Below are positions 46,335 through 60,335 of a stretch of DNA of 64,000 nucleotides, one piece after another; position 1 is the stretch's first letter, and the number at the start of each line of letters is the position of its first letter. The stretch spans positions 366,249 through 430,248 of the forward strand of contig WEDG01002913.1 in assembly GCA_017591395.1 (NCBI GenBank), written 5' to 3'. The translations under genes and the position numbers were made by a program. Source of the DNA: Schistocephalus solidus. Taxonomy: Eukaryota > Platyhelminthes > Cestoda > Diphyllobothriidea > Diphyllobothriidae. Below the pieces are notes generated by a model. It did no database searches. It saw nothing but the letters and a program-made list of their open reading frames with translations, and was not told the DNA's origin.

Positions 46335-47149
46335 AATATGAAAGAACTTACTTTTGGCTTTATATGGAATGTTTTCCGCTATATTTGTATACTTTAGTGC
46401 CCTTACTGGGATTTTAAATACACACCAGAGTGGTCGTATATATACTACTATTTTGCGAAAAACTGGTAATTTTTTGTCCATTGCGTTTCTAAATTCCAAA
46501 CTAAATTCAAAAAGAACCTTATTCCATGCTCCCAATTTAAAATAGTTTTTATTCGTATCAATCTTCAGGGCTATCTTGTAATCTTTCCGCGTTGTCACCG
46601 TATTAAAATAAAACATACTGGCAAACAAGTTTATTCCTGCGTTTTGTGGCAAAACACATAAAATTTGCAAAATTTAATTTCTTACGCTGAATTATTTGCT
46701 GGTTTTTGGAAAACAATGCGATTCCTCATACTTGCCTTCGCCTGATCTTCAGTGAATTAAGGTCAAATTTTCCAATAGCAGAAGGAATATATTTTGAAAT
46801 TTTCTTACTTGTATTCATGTTCTTTTATAGCACAATGCACAAAAACGATGCACTTTACTCTGTGATATTAAATAAAATAGGAACTTTCTTGAATGTTCGG
46901 AAACCTCTGCTTTCGCCCACATCTTGTCTGTTTTCCGTAAATATACTGATGTAAGCGTGCGGCATTATTTAGCAAAAGGCATTCTGCGTCTCAAATCTAC
47001 TCAACAAACAGATAACTACTAATTGTGCGCTTGAATTCGCAATCAAATTTTCAAAAAACCATTGCGTGAGTTAGGTAACCTACTGTACATACATTCAACA
47101 TGGAAGAAAAATGATCCATGTGCTCCTTCAAGATTATACATATATTATT

Positions 47150-47465
47150 ATATTTTGCTTTATATATAATATATATGTAGAAACGGTGCTCACCGATCAA
47201 GTTACGGGATATGCTCCTCCCGTTGTGCCCTGGAACTCAGACTAGAGCCCTCGCAGTCAGTCGCATAGTGACTAGTGGCATATGAAAATAATATAGTACG
47301 GACAAAAACAAGGGAGGCCTGAATGACCATTTTTGGCTTATTAGCCCTCATCAGCCAGCCATACCCAATCCCAAGTGTTTACCACCTGGGATTCGATCAC
47401 AGGATCTATGGTCATTGTGTCCAGCGTCTACCAATGAGCCATGGGGTTGTTATCCTATTCAACTG
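47150..47465 (-). mobile_element. Full-length SINE copy: tRNA-like head, body, AT tail
   Basis: On the minus strand: ATGGCTCATTGGTAGACGCT (box A-like), GTGATCGAATCCC (box B-like), body GGCTGGCTGATGAGGGCTAA and CCTCCCTTGTTTTTGTCCG, 3' part GCGACTGACTGCGAGGGCTC and TTGATCGGTGAGCACC, ending in an AT-rich tail. About 290 bp. This copy best defines the structure of the family. Confidence 0.78.
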
Positions 47466-47799
47466 TGTACAATCATTGCGTATTAATAAGATAAAATATC
47501 AAATTAGCAAACGGTGTACAGGTATTTCACTTGATCGGGAAAAACGTGGCATGCGTATCTGACACGCGGGTGAGTTTACTGAACTTTCATCCTAACCTGA
47601 ACTCAACCACCTCGACAACTTCCCTCCCCCCTCACCGTGCCTCACCTGCATGTCAGGTCAAAATTTCATGATTTTGTTTGTCTATCACGCTTCATTCTTG
47701 TCGGCTCTTTTGTAACTGAACAGTTTATCTTGTTACTATGCAATGAGCGTACGCAGCTAAATAAAAAGTTACAAAATTTTACGACGCCACTTAATCCTG

Positions 47800-48463
47800 T
47801 ACATTAAGTTGCCTTCACTTTGTTCAAACTTTATTTCACAAAGCTACGACTCCGTTTCACAACCCCGTCGTCGGGCGTTTAGTAAATGCGAGAAATGTTC
47901 ATGATCTTAGTAATTTCTAAGAAGTCAAAACCCGTCTGTCATTCCTGCCAGGAAGCGATTGCTATTGGCTGTCACCATTTTTGCATTGGCTGTCGTCTCT
48001 TCTATGTCTCTTGGGATTGTTATACGCGACGTCTAATTCAATTTGTCGATTAATGCGTGAGTCTTAGGATTGTACAGCTTCCGGAGATTTTCGGCTGTTC
48101 TTAGATGGGCAGATACCAATAATGAAAGTTTTGTCCAAGGTAAATGCTTGTTCAATTTCCAGCGTATGCCTGACGTATTTTTATATGTCTCCTTGCCGCC
48201 TTTCTGCCAACTGCTGTCCGTGTATACGTGTAGAAGCAAATTTTCCGGTTTGACCACAGTATTATGCGTTGCCGGTGTCACATAAAGATCTTATCCAAAT
48301 ATTCACTTTTACCAGTCTGATGCGTCGGTTTGTGCGCCACTTCTATTTGGTGTTGCCGTAGGTGTTGTTCACCGACTTTGGTCATATTCTTCAGGTAAGG
48401 AAGAGTTCGCCAGTTTGTGTAGACACCTGATTGGAAATAGCGAGGACATTTTCTTGTTATCAA
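47800..48463 (-). mobile_element. Second Penelope-like relic, RT-to-endonuclease linker and 3' end
   Basis: Minus strand, from 48463: LPYLKNMTKVGEQHLRQHQI followed by EVAHKPTHQTGKS resembles the LPY..G.SE...R..R.H.I..AFKP...L linker of Penelope-like ORFs. After frame changes and a stop, YTYTRTAVGRKAARRH resembles a decayed YIG.TGR..... Downstream, about 47875-47845, GACGACGGGG...GGAGTCG resembles the 3' hairpin region of such elements. Weak individually; the order is right. Confidence 0.45.
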
Positions 48464-48599
48464 TAATCGTACAAGTTGCCTGTTTTATTTTAACGAGTAA
48501 TTAAGTGCTATCTGACAACTTCGTTGTCAGTGCGGTGTGTTTTTGCTGGACCAAGTAGTTTTTTGTGACCGTTTTTGATCGGTAGAGTGATTGGTCTCG

Positions 48600-48975
48600 T
48601 GTCCTTGAACTGGGCAACGCGGTAGATGCTCTAGGCCAACACAAGGACCAGCCCGGAGCACGGAATGCGCACCCACAAAAATGCGCACGTGGGTGTGGTG
48701 GTACGCGTAAGCGAAAGATCACGCCGCGCCAGCCACCTGCGCCCGATCCCTTTTTCGGTCTTCTTGACTGCATCATGACACTGGACCCAGGTGGGTGAGG
48801 GAGAAACTGCTGCGGTAGATGCTGCGCACGTGTGCGAGCACTTTAATCTAATTTGCACCCAATCACCGTCCCTGCACCCACCCGACTCTGGGGCACATAG
48901 TGGGCATCGTCAGAACCAACGGTTGAGCTGTCGATTGCCCTCGGAATGCAGAATAACTTGCAAAAAGTTTCTTTG
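48600..48975 (+). repeat. Dispersed repeat of the 15.2-kb type, copy 2
   Basis: Shares 'gtgtggtgg.acgc', 'cgcgccagccacctgcgccc', 'cggtcttcttgact', 'gacactggacccaggtg' and 'ctgcggtagatgctgcgcac' with 15380-15620. Confidence 0.6.
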
Positions 48976-50974
48976 TGATAAATTTATGTGTGAAAAGTTA
49001 CCCCAGTCTTTCGTGGTACGAGATGTCAACAAAAACCAGCTTTTCTTGACAACTTGTATTGTAAAAATGGGACCATGTATAAAAGTGGGAAATTTCTCGG
49101 GTCCATACACTCCGATGTCTCATGCATTAGTCAGTGACAGCCCACCACAGTCGCTTATTGACAGGCATGACAGACCAGTCTTGATTTTTCAGGTGGGTTT
49201 AAAGTGTTAACCTTTTTCGGCATTTCCTACACGCCTGCTGGCGGTATGGCAAACCAGCCTCCTCGTCACTTTAGGCGCTGTGAACTGTTGCCTACGTCTA
49301 TACTCACCTTATTTATTTCTGCACCATTGGTCTCTCGATTGACCTTACACTCCTTTGCCTGGACAGTGGTTGCTGAGCCAGTGTTCACACATGCGGTTTC
49401 GCCTTGTCCCGGTTGTGGCGCGTCTGACTTGGGTACTACTCCAAGCAATGTGACGTAATCAGGTGATTGATCCGGATAGGGCAGCCACTGGAATTTTTAA
49501 TGCTCCTACATGCACACCTGTTAGCGGACACCAAGCACATGCTCTTAGGCGTAGACGGTACACACAGTCTACCGATGTCAAAGGCAAACCTCGACAGCAC
49601 AATAAGAACCAATTTCCCACAATACATCCGCATCCATTTTTGCGCAAGGTGGGGATTAGGTGTTCGTTCTGCTTTATTTTGCAAACACCCGCGTTCTGAT
49701 GGTAAGCACTACAAACTGCAACCACCTGTCCAATCGACCAACTACTCACCCAGTAGAGTTCTGACTAATAAAGACAGCAGAAGACCGATAGGTGGCTTAT
49801 GAACCTTTTTTGGTTTTAAACATTAAGAACCTTGCGTGATAAAGGGTAAATTTAGCGTCCTCAGGCAGTACATCGGCCTCTTACATGATCATTGGGATTT
49901 TTCGCTATTTTTTAAACCAATTTAGTTTTCCTTGGTGGTCTCCTGGGTCTTAGGCTGTCGCTTTGCTGACCATCATTACCGGAAGGCTTTCGTTTACTTG
50001 TTAGCTTTATATCTGTTACATCTTCCCTGCCTCTGACAGCCAGCTTTATTTTCCTATGTATTTCTGTTCTACGGACCACAATGCATAAATAGCTCACTGT
50101 TCTGCTACAGGAATTTGCAATGCGTTTAAAGATCTGGGAATAAATCCCTTTATTACTCTACGGTTAACGACACTATGGATAGTTGTAATTCAAGCTTATT
50201 TACTACCATTTGGAGCTGATCCAGTCTATACAGCAACCCTGGATGCTGACAAAATAAAAAAACCTTTTTATTCAATATTATTTGGAATGTTTGGATGTTT
50301 GGCAAAAATAATGCTTTCTGGTGTGCACTTTCGAAAGTTCTTTGCCGTTTTCTCATCAGACATCGGGTAAATTGGCCAAACTTGTTAGCTTGCAACAGAA
50401 CACGGCAAAGATCATATGCTATTCCTATTTTCGCACTTGCATATCACCTGAATTATGTTGTCTGGTTGCACTAGACTTTGCACTCCCCCCTTGTCTGTGT
50501 ACTTTTTCCCAAACAACACGGTGAAAAACAGCAATACCTCATCCACAACAAACCCAAAAGCCCATTTTTGACCTTCATCTAAAAATGTTAATGAGCATTT
50601 GAACAGGAAATAAGTTATTTACAACGTACCCGACAACACGCCGATGTTAGTTTATGCGGCCAACTAGGGAAGCAAGCCTTTGCCTGTGCCCAAGTATACC
50701 GTACGCATTCTTATAATGAAGCCGAAACATGACTGGATGAAAACTAGCCTCTTCGTCTCTTTTTAATAAAATGAATTCGAGTACGTCCTCCTGACAAATT
50801 ACCCGCTCAGACGCACGCCAACATGCTACCTTTTCAAATGGCAATCGTTCGAGAAGGCATTGGAAACAATCCCCCTCAGTCCCGTTTTCCATACCAATGA
50901 GCACCAAGTCTAATTTACCGTTACTTTTGTACGTTAGCTTTTTGGTAGGCTGGCGCTTTGCGGTTTCGTCCGAG

Positions 50975-51172
50975 TAAATACCTCGGCTGGACACGGGACT
51001 AGGACACTGTCCTCCCTCCTCCGGGTGCTGCAGGTGGGTTCACGCTAAATTCCAGGTAGTTTAGGTCTAGGAGTTTCGTTTCAATTTAGGGTCCGGTTGG
51101 GCTTAGTGCTAGAACACGGGAATAGGTACCCTTTCTGGAATTCAGCACAGGGTCACATCTATTATGGTGCTC
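50975..51172. mobile_element. Fragment of telomere-core inverted-repeat family
   Basis: 'tggacacgggactaggacac' and 'aacacgggaataggtaccct' resemble the outer terminus. 'aggtgggttcacgctaaatt' and 'ctggaattcagcacagggtc' resemble the inner inverted block. The core is almost gone ('ggtctaggagtttcg'). Confidence 0.4.
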
Positions 51173-53059
51173 CTACCTTACCGGCTGTTTTCGTAGAAAT
51201 TCAGTTGATTAATCACATACACCTTTTAATGCTAAGGACGTATTGTTACGCGTCAGGTAGATAAGACGTTTGCCGACAATGTATAGTAGTGGCTTGAAGC
51301 GCTCTAACTGAGTGGACGGATATTTGGATACTCGGATACTGTCCTTTCATTCACTCCGATGAAGTTGAAGTGCTTTTTGGGATGGAATTTTAAAGTTCTT
51401 TTACACTTCAACAGCGATTTAATATAGCTGCTAGAACATCTATAATGACAAACTGCCCAAAAGTAGGAAACTCGCGCAGGCAGAAAGCATGGACAGACTT
51501 ACTTGAAGACCGACTAACTATTCTACAATTCATGATTTTTGAGGGATCTGTTTAAGAGCCAACTGCTTTCCAAACTTTCTGTACTACCGAGGATGACGTG
51601 GGAAAACAAATGCCAACATTTTGCGGAGTAAAGTTTGTTTATTCTTAAAGAGCCCACTTGACATCCGATTGTATCTCGTACGTTTTGAAAATGACTACAC
51701 CCTTCTCCTAACTCAGGTACCAACTATAGGCAAGACATTTTCGCTGATTATCTAGTTATTCACCTACTGCCTGTCACGTAGTTTCTTGTGAACGATACTG
51801 AGTGTGCTGAGGCTACTTTCGCTGGGTTTTAATACACTTTTAAATGCACTTTACCCATACTGTTCGATGTTTCAGTCACCTGATTTTTCTTGTTTTGCAC
51901 TAGTAAACTATTAGAATAGTTAAGGTATTCGTGTAAACTTTCCAACGTGTGTAGGGGCCCATCTTCTGCAAGAATGAAATCACAGTGACAGTAATAGAGC
52001 TTCCTGTGACTTCTCACCACAAGTCCACCTGAGAATTGGGCTAGTTGCGTCATCTGATGATGAGCCCACAACACCCGATAGGCCGAGGTAAAGTCGATAT
52101 ATGGATTTAGGGAGTTGCCGTCATCAATCTGGACTTCCTCGTTTTGTTATCAACTGTCAAGTCGAATTAGTTGCCCTCTTCTAGGGTGTGGACAACGAAT
52201 GAAGACCGAAGTTGTCCTCCTGATCCGCCTGCTTCCGCACCTCTTTGTGTGTTCTAACTGTTTGCGGAGTTTGATCTACCTAATGACACTACTTACACAC
52301 CCAGACGAATATTATTCAGGGTACTTTTCAGACGATGGACTTCCTGTTTTAATTCTTGCCACAGTTTTTACTTCGTGTCGTCAGTTGCTTGGAATAGTCC
52401 TCTTAAATGAAGAACTTTGTTTTTTTTGCTGAATTAGATCAATGGTCTTTCCAGGAAGTAGTGCTGGAATTTCGATAGTGTATAGTTTGCCGTCTAAGGT
52501 CCAAGCAAATCGTGGAAAATGGTAAAAGCCCTGCCATATTTGCCAGAAGACGTATCTTATATTCCTCTTCTTGCTCGGCTACCTTTTAAAACTGAATAAA
52601 AAAACAAAAATCCTCCTATCGACGTCCTTTCCTTCTGAAAACAGGTAGAAGTACGCACAATACCAGCACATCTCATACAAATATTCACGTAACTTTACCC
52701 TAGTCCACTCTTTTCTGATAAAATGGACGTTTCTCATTCGATGACTTTCTTATACGCCATTTTTGCTCAAAATGAGTAATAAAGACACTACATTTTTTCT
52801 CTCCCCTCCCCACCCCCAACATAACGAAGGGTCATGCAATAGAACATGTATTTGCTGGCCTCTGCAGCCGGCGCGTGTCATATATAACTACGAGACAGCG
52901 GTATACATTTAACTGCTACTTTCTTCTCATCAAACGATATAACGAAAAGTTCGGTCGTTGCAAGCGGTGGACCCCGTTCACTTGACGGCGCAACTGTGGT
53001 TTGCCTATGAACCTGTTTATAATAAATGTGACATTCGTCCGTCTACCTCATGCCCATTC

Positions 53060-53470
53060 CACATCTCCTGGCAAGAAAAGGGCAGTACGACTGGAGATGG
53101 GCATTCGCACAGTAGCCGAGGAGACGAAAGCCACACCTATCCGCAACGCACACACGACACGACAGTTGGACCGTCGTAGTCTGACGATGTCCATCGTATG
53201 CTCCACACCAGGTGCTGCAGGGATGGTGGCTTGCGCGTGAATTAGTTTTAAGCGATAGTAGCCTTGTGCTGCAGCTACCGCACTCTCTCCTCATCCCCAC
53301 CTGAGCCCGTTGTCATGATAGAGTCAAGAAGACCGGAGATGGGAGAGGGCTTAGGTGGCTGGCGCGGCCGAGCCCCTAGGCCCTAGCCGCCCCTAGGAGT
53401 GCCACCACACCCACCACATTCGGCATTTGTTATGGGAGTGCAACCCGAATAATGTCTGCCGTGCCCTGAT
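53060..53470 (-). repeat. Dispersed repeat of the 15.2-kb type, copy 3
   Basis: On the minus strand: GCGGTAGCTGCAGCACAAGG, CTACTATCGCTTAAAACTAA, TTCACGCGCAAGCCACCATC. This is nearly the same as 15517-15570, and upstream it continues with the block around 'gcgccagccacc'. Confidence 0.65.
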
Positions 53471-56400
53471 GTGGTCTCCGTGTTGGTCCAACGCATCTAC
53501 AATGTGGCCCGTTTAGGGAGCACGGTCCGAGAACACACACAAACAAATGTGCTCTGGTCAATGACTCCACAAGAACCACTCCTAACTGAACAGGTCTGGG
53601 TTATCGAATAAGTGTAGAGTTCACATTTAGAAGAAGCTAACGTACTATGACCATCGGCCCTGGGCAGAATCGATCTATCTCCTACCAAGCCTCGACTATT
53701 AACGTCTCTTTTTGTTCAAACGACAGCGTGGCTATTTATTGGAAGGAAACAGAAAAATAGATATGAACTTGACCGATCTTCTGAATTCCATATTAGAAAT
53801 TGGCTAATTGTTAAATATTTTCCTCATCATTCTTCACATAGCATCCTGTGCTGCGAATGAATTGTAAATAGTCGGGGTTTTACTTCAGAGTCGAGGCTTT
53901 CAATTGAAGGAAACATTGATTAAACTTTTCATTCTGCATCAATTTCGGTTTTTTAAAAAATAAAATAAAATTTTCGGTTCCAACGAAAACTAACCAAAAA
54001 GAACAAGAGTGACTACAGGTAGCGTGTGTGCACATCCACGGTTAAACTTCTCAGAATATTTTTAATTCAACCGACTGTCGTCTCCGTTGATGGCTTCGGG
54101 GGAGAATAGGAAACGTCAGGTCAATCAGCTTCTTGCTCCAGCGATTGCATCGCCTTCTAAAGGGTGTATTTGCTTCGGTTTCGTTGTCTTCAAAACTACC
54201 TGTCTTAAATTAACGCGAGATGCTTTTCGTAAATGCCGGGCGTTTTTCGTCGGATTTGTACGTTTAGCTGGAAAATTTGTTTAGTTACTCGTGTCACGAG
54301 GGAACACAGCGTGGGGATACTGCGATGCTAAGTTTGGTATGAAAACCGAAAGGTTCAAATTGCCCCTAGTGCCTAGCAGTTGTCTATGTCGGTTGCAGTG
54401 CGGAAAACCACCCACGTCGTTTACTGTCTCACAAACTAGTACAGATTTTGTTTTATTGGCATCATACAGCGCTTCATACAACCCAATTTCCGTCGGCGAT
54501 TCCTTGTCCTTAAGCCACAAAACTGTTGATTGCATGACTTGCTAGCTCAGTTTCGATCTGGTACTGTGCCCGCGGGTTCCGAATTCCCGTCTTTTCTCAC
54601 CAGTTCAGTAAATTTTGTGAGGCGAAAGTAGTTCGTTTCCGGGAATTTTTCTCCTCGACAAAAGTTGTATTCTTTTCACAATTAGGATTGACGAATAATC
54701 GGTTCTTGCAGGCATGAAGCTTTAGCTATATCAGGCCAACTGCCCTTCTGCCTCAAGCAATAAACACGCCACGGTCAAAACTATGACGCCCAAAGACTGA
54801 ATGACTTCTTTCTTGAAACAACTCATTCCCAACCTCAAATACGTTTTTGATTTCTAAGATTCTACTTGGGGTTGCAATAAAGTCTTAGTGTCGTCATTTG
54901 CTCACTCAAAATACCTCTTTCTGTGCTCGTTGTGTTTAAAATCAAACTCTACTTCTCAATTTCTAGTTTTAATCCCCTTAGTAAGGAGATCTAAGTACTT
55001 ATAATTTTCAAACTACAATTTGGCGAGCATAAGTCTGCTTTCAAAAATTCTCCTTAGGCTTATAATTTTTGAGTCATCTCTGGTCAAGTCCAGCTATGCC
55101 AACTTAACCGACCTTTTCGTAGGGTGCTTTTTATTTTTTTAAAGCAATGGTTTCCGTTTATCCTTTATGTCATCTTATTTTTTGCGCAGTTACTTCAACT
55201 CTTTATTTATAACCGATAGATATCTCCCGTTTTCGATCTTACTCACCGACCAATCCCAAATGAGAGTATCGCGATTAAGGCAACCCCCATGACAGGTGAT
55301 TAATTGTTGCCTCGATTCCGACTGAAGCTTACCATACTAATTATATACCTCTTCCCAGAGGGGACCTACATGCACGCTGTACTTCAACATCCCCCTTCCC
55401 CTTCGAAAAGATGTGGTCTGATAAGCTGAATGCCGATAAACTTTGTCGACATTTGCCTTTGTGCATGACATTTGTTCAAACTGGACTGAATATTAGGGGA
55501 GAGACGACAGAGAATGCAGGCATGTCGGTGCCGAACCGTTTCGAGCTTATTCTGTCTCCGTTCAGCTGATCGCAACCTGACCACCAGCTGGTACAGGAAA
55601 CACAAACATGCGCTCGTACGTAATGGTGGTGTTGTAGATGGTCCAAAGACGATGTTTAGCAAATAGGTCTTAGCTCTTCGTGGAAGCCAAGTTCGTAAAT
55701 GCCTAGCAATTTTTCAATCTCTGTCGCTACAGACTGGCTGGTTATTCAATCGGTAATCAGCGCGCACCGATCTGTTGGTATCCCTCTTACTATCAGAACT
55801 TGGTCGACTGTGGCCTTATGGTTGGCTGCCTGTTGATGACCTTTGTTACCCACTTGAAGCCTGTTTGCTTCGGGAAGTCGGTAGATCAGTGTGCATTTAT
55901 TCCTGCTTGAATTGGATATTGTTAGGTCTAGGGCGAATTACAACCGAAAGCTGACGCCTTTGTTGTACGCGCTTTAAGTTTCCTTATTTCACCGTCTACT
56001 GTCTGCTTGTGCTATTATATTCGTGTTCACCAGGTCCATTTTTGATCATCCCACGTGACCTCCGCCCACGCCACCATCTTACCATACAGCGAGCCCCACA
56101 GAATATGACACAGGACAGTAAAGCGAACCAGCAAAAGGTTATGCCCCTTCAAGGAGAGGTTTGCGCATCGATGCCTCATTCAGTCTCCGAGTTTGACTAA
56201 CACAGCGTCAGCTCGTCCCTGAATGCTCTAACGAGCGTCCCATGTAATCTCCGAAGCAGCTTATTCCACGTTGTTAAAATTATTCAAGCAAGGCTTCATC
56301 TACTGAGAAGGACTCAAAGCTGTCTAATCTTGCGTTCCGGACAGCCACAGTGATGTTTCCTCGGGCTACGATTAGGCTATCAAATAGACCTAGAAGGGGA

Positions 56401-58246
56401 TAGGACGTCAATTCCTGATCTGAATGTTCAAACACAGTATGCTTTAATGTATCGGATGTGATCATCCTGGCAATACACCTCGCTGTCTTATCGATCAATC
56501 GTCTTCTATACCCATGGAAGATGTCCTGCATTTTCAAATTTTGACGGCTTTCGGAGTTACTTTCGCTCCCTTTGTCTTCATCATTCTATTTTAACGACAG
56601 AAGCTGGTTGACGCGATTCTGCCAACTTGCACGTTTTGCTTGCTTTCACAAGTAAGTAAGAGCAGAATTAACGTTTTTGATACGTATTACCCGGGTTCCG
56701 CTTCTTTTACTTTTTCGCAACACACAACCTGCACTTCAGCTAACCTGATGATCCTTTAGGTTCAACTTGCTGCGCGTCGTCGCACGCATATCCGTCTGAG
56801 GTCGAGGAACGCTCTCAGTTTTTAGCAGGAAACTCTCTTGCCCTTCAATATTTGCGACTGAACCGTTTTAATATCAAATGTTTATTCAGGCAACAATATT
56901 ATATTTGATCAATCAATTCAGTGGTTAGCATCCACCCTAATTACGCTATTTGCACCCTACAGTCACCCCTAAATTACAATTTTTGTCTGACGGAGGCAAA
57001 TGAAACAAAGAATTAGGACAATAAAAAGCTGGATGCTGGAAGGTGAGAAAAGCTGTCCTCCTAACTGACTAGGTAGGGCGTCTCGATAAGGTTATCTCAA
57101 CTACTCCATCCTCTTCTGTTACTTTCAGTAGGGGTTCCGAACTGGTGGAGAATTATCGTGGTAGGATCGTTCACTGACTGAGTTGCTGTATGGAACATGC
57201 TCGTCTCGTGGGATCAGCAGGGAAATCACAACCGACGGGCTCGTGCTTTAAAGGTTGAACTTAGGACTCTACACCCAATTACTGAAGAGTGCAGGCTTGA
57301 GCTCAGGGTTATCCGAGACTTTGGTTGAGTATTATTAATGCCTAACTACAGCTAGTAGCCCGAAAGTGGCTATGCAAGTGCTTGTTCAGATGAAACATCT
57401 GACTTCGCGGAAAACCTATACTAGCTGAAAAGTTAATCCGAATTCACTGATTAAAACCCGGTATCAAAAACCACTTTCATTTGAAGGAGAACACAAATCT
57501 ACACAGAAATTAGTACCGACTTTGTTAGCAATAACAGTTTATTAAGAAAAAAATCAATTGGAAAATCGCAACAATTCGTACCAAATGAGTAAATGTAATT
57601 TGCAATGGTACGCCATGCCTACAAAAATAAAACGGTAGATGTTCAACAACGTTTAAAAGTAAGTTTGCTGGAGATTAGTCAGTGACTAGGAACTTGGAAT
57701 AGAATTGGCAAATAAAATCTTAAATATACCACATTCTGTGTCTAGGATAATATTTCTTCCGTGAAATCGCTTTGGCGACGATGAAGTCCCTTGAGTATGA
57801 ATGCGTCCTTGAAATGTCGACACACTGTCCTTAATCGATATTTTTAAGTGAAGCATTACAAATTTTCGGGGTGGGTGATTCTTGAAGGTTTTATAGATTT
57901 AAAGAGTTTTTTCCTACATATAACGGTTTATTCCTACTTGTAAGCCCACCTGAACACATAAACTGAATTTATACAGCGAAGACCTGCGCGAAACATGCTG
58001 TTATTAAACAGAAGAGCCCTAATCAGGTGCTTTGCTAGGATATTACATAGATGAAGTTCACGTTCTTGCTCTTTTCGTAGAGTAGAATGAGAGACAAAAT
58101 TAAAAAAATTCTTCATCCATACTCTTCCCGGCAAGAACGTAATATGTGACCCAACTCAGTGAACAAAGGGAAGTTCAGCGAGTAGGATGGAGCTAAAGGA
58201 AGAAAAGAAGAGCGCCAACCTTATCAGAACCATATCGATTATTTTT

Positions 58247-58464
58247 GTTAGGGTTAGTAATCATTGCCGGGTTAGTGGGGTCGCGGGCGAAAGAATGAGG
58301 CCCACTCTGCGCCATCTTTCATTATCAAATTAAAACAGATGCGTTTTGAAACTAAAACGGCGTCCTAATAATCGCCGCCTGGAAAGTTGCCATTTGACCT
58401 CGTAATTTGGCAACGAAATATTGTGTCTGACCCCGCTGACTCTGCGACGAATGTTAACCCTAAC
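58247..58464. mobile_element. Small inverted-repeat element with GTTAGGGTTA termini
   Basis: Left 58247-58283 starts GTTAGGGTTAGTAATCATTG and includes GTTAGTGGGGTC. The right end, reverse complemented, starts GTTAGGGTTAACATTCGTCG and includes GTCAGCGGGGTC. Termini of about 36 bp with mismatches, 218 bp in total, no ORF. MITE-like; no clear target duplication identified. Confidence 0.5.
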
Positions 58465-60335
58465 GAGCACAGTGGATAGAGTTAGGATTACGTTGGCATG
58501 TATTACGGTCGCGTATTACGCACTGGCCTTTCCTTTGCTCCCTAAGTTGTGTCGCATATTACTTTCTTGCTCTATTCCCTAACTGATTCTAATTATTTTT
58601 CTTCTGTTTGATTTAGGACTGCGTTCGCAACTATTGTTTTCAGTATAAAAAATTACGGAGCAGTAATATGAAATACTAACATGATAACATTTATGCTTGC
58701 ACATGATGCGTCGGCTATAGAATATGGCACACGGAATGCATCCCACCATAGTTTCCAAGATGTGGATGTCCATTTCGGAACTATTTGTTTTTATCTAAAT
58801 ATCAATGGCGTGGCAAAGCAAAATGCATCATACTGCCGGGCATCAAGGCTGCTTTCTGGGGTATTAACTTGCTTACACATGCAAATCGATTTTTCAAGTT
58901 TTTTCGACAAATAACGTGGTTTTTCGCATCCTGCTTCTGTTGGTTTTCGCTGATTAAAAAATCCAACAAATGAATATTCATCACATTTAGATTTTCAGCT
59001 ATGGACTACAGCAGTTATTAATACATTTGGTTCCCTAAACATTTTTGTCCGTTTTCGTTAAAACACACGGGCGGGCTATGTTTTTCTGCTCTCCATTCTC
59101 ATAGAAATTGTCTTATATCGATTTGGCTTATTTTGCTCATTCTTTTCTAATTTTTACCCCTATTTGCTTATTTGAACTACAATAATGAGTTTATCTGTGC
59201 ACGATTCTAACGACATCTTCAACGGAATCAAAACTGGCCTACATTCACTGACAGTTCTTCACGATAATGACAGTTTAATTTTGCTCATTATGCAGTGTTT
59301 GTCTGCTTCCGGTGTATCTGTCTTGCGTATCAATTGTTATCAATGGAAAATCAAAGATATTTGCTGAAAATTTTGGAATGGTCCATTCAAAATAAAGTGT
59401 AACTCTCTCCCCACCCCCTCTCTCTCTATCTCTCTCAAAACATGACGTGTGAGCAAATGGCTTTCCATTAAACGCGTTAGACTCTTAAGTAAAATACATA
59501 ACCTACGAGGTGTTCGTGATTGGCTATCTGGACTTAGGTTACCAGGTTTCCTTTACTGCACTTCTTCCCTTCACATCATCGTTTTTTAATGGTTTTCATG
59601 CCCTAATTGAGAAAGTGGTTTGTACCATACAAACGAACCGTCCTAATGTCTAAATTCATTTTTAATCCAGGTCACTCTGTTAACGAATTCCTAGAAAGCC
59701 GTACATTTGGCACAGTGACGTACGTTTCTTACGAGCATCGCACCTGAAAATTTCTTTCATATTAGTTGATGCCGAATGTGCCTAACAGAATTTAACAGTT
59801 AAATGAATCTCAAGCCTCATTTACTACGTTAATTTCCACTGGGTTGAAATGTTTTCGATTGCGAATGCATTTCCTAAACGAAGGTTTCCAAATAAATTAT
59901 GAATTCGTTAACCGCAGCCTGACTCCGGTAGAAGTATCCTCGCCCTCCACCTACGCAATTGACGGATCTTCTAGGAGTTGCGTGCACACTGCGGCGCTTC
60001 CATCACCATACTACATCTGCTTTTATCTCTCCGTAGTGTTATCTCTCTACTCGTGAAAGCGGATCCGTAAGTTTATTTTTAGGCTTTTAAACTATACAAA
60101 AGGCTCTACTTCCCTGCTTCCATAAGAACCAGCCTACGGTCTGTTTGCTGCCTTCGGGGACTTATCCTAGCCAGTACAGGTGTTGATACTAGAGATCTAG
60201 TTTTGTTCATGTACTCAACCTCACAGCGTGTTCCAAAACAGACTCGCGTTGCTCTGTTCTGCTGTACCGGTTCCTATTTCCTAAAACTGACGGCCGATAG
60301 TTTTTTCTCCTCCCTTTCCATAATCTTTTAACTAG

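Larger units (their letters stand above)
42962..60335 (+). other. NFX1 intron 6 (17.4 kb)
   Basis: Donor GTAAGT, acceptor TCTTTTAACTAG, phase 0. Contains a Penelope-like element with inverted arms, a further Penelope-like relic and smaller repeats. I see no supported feature in 46335-47149, 48976-50974, 51173-53059, 53471-58246 or 58465-60335; these hold only short frames without recognisable motifs. Confidence 0.85.

Noticed and set aside
50647..50994. 115-codon minus-strand open frame
   Set aside because: No family resemblance that I could name and no supporting exon neighbours. Possibly a relic, but unsupported.
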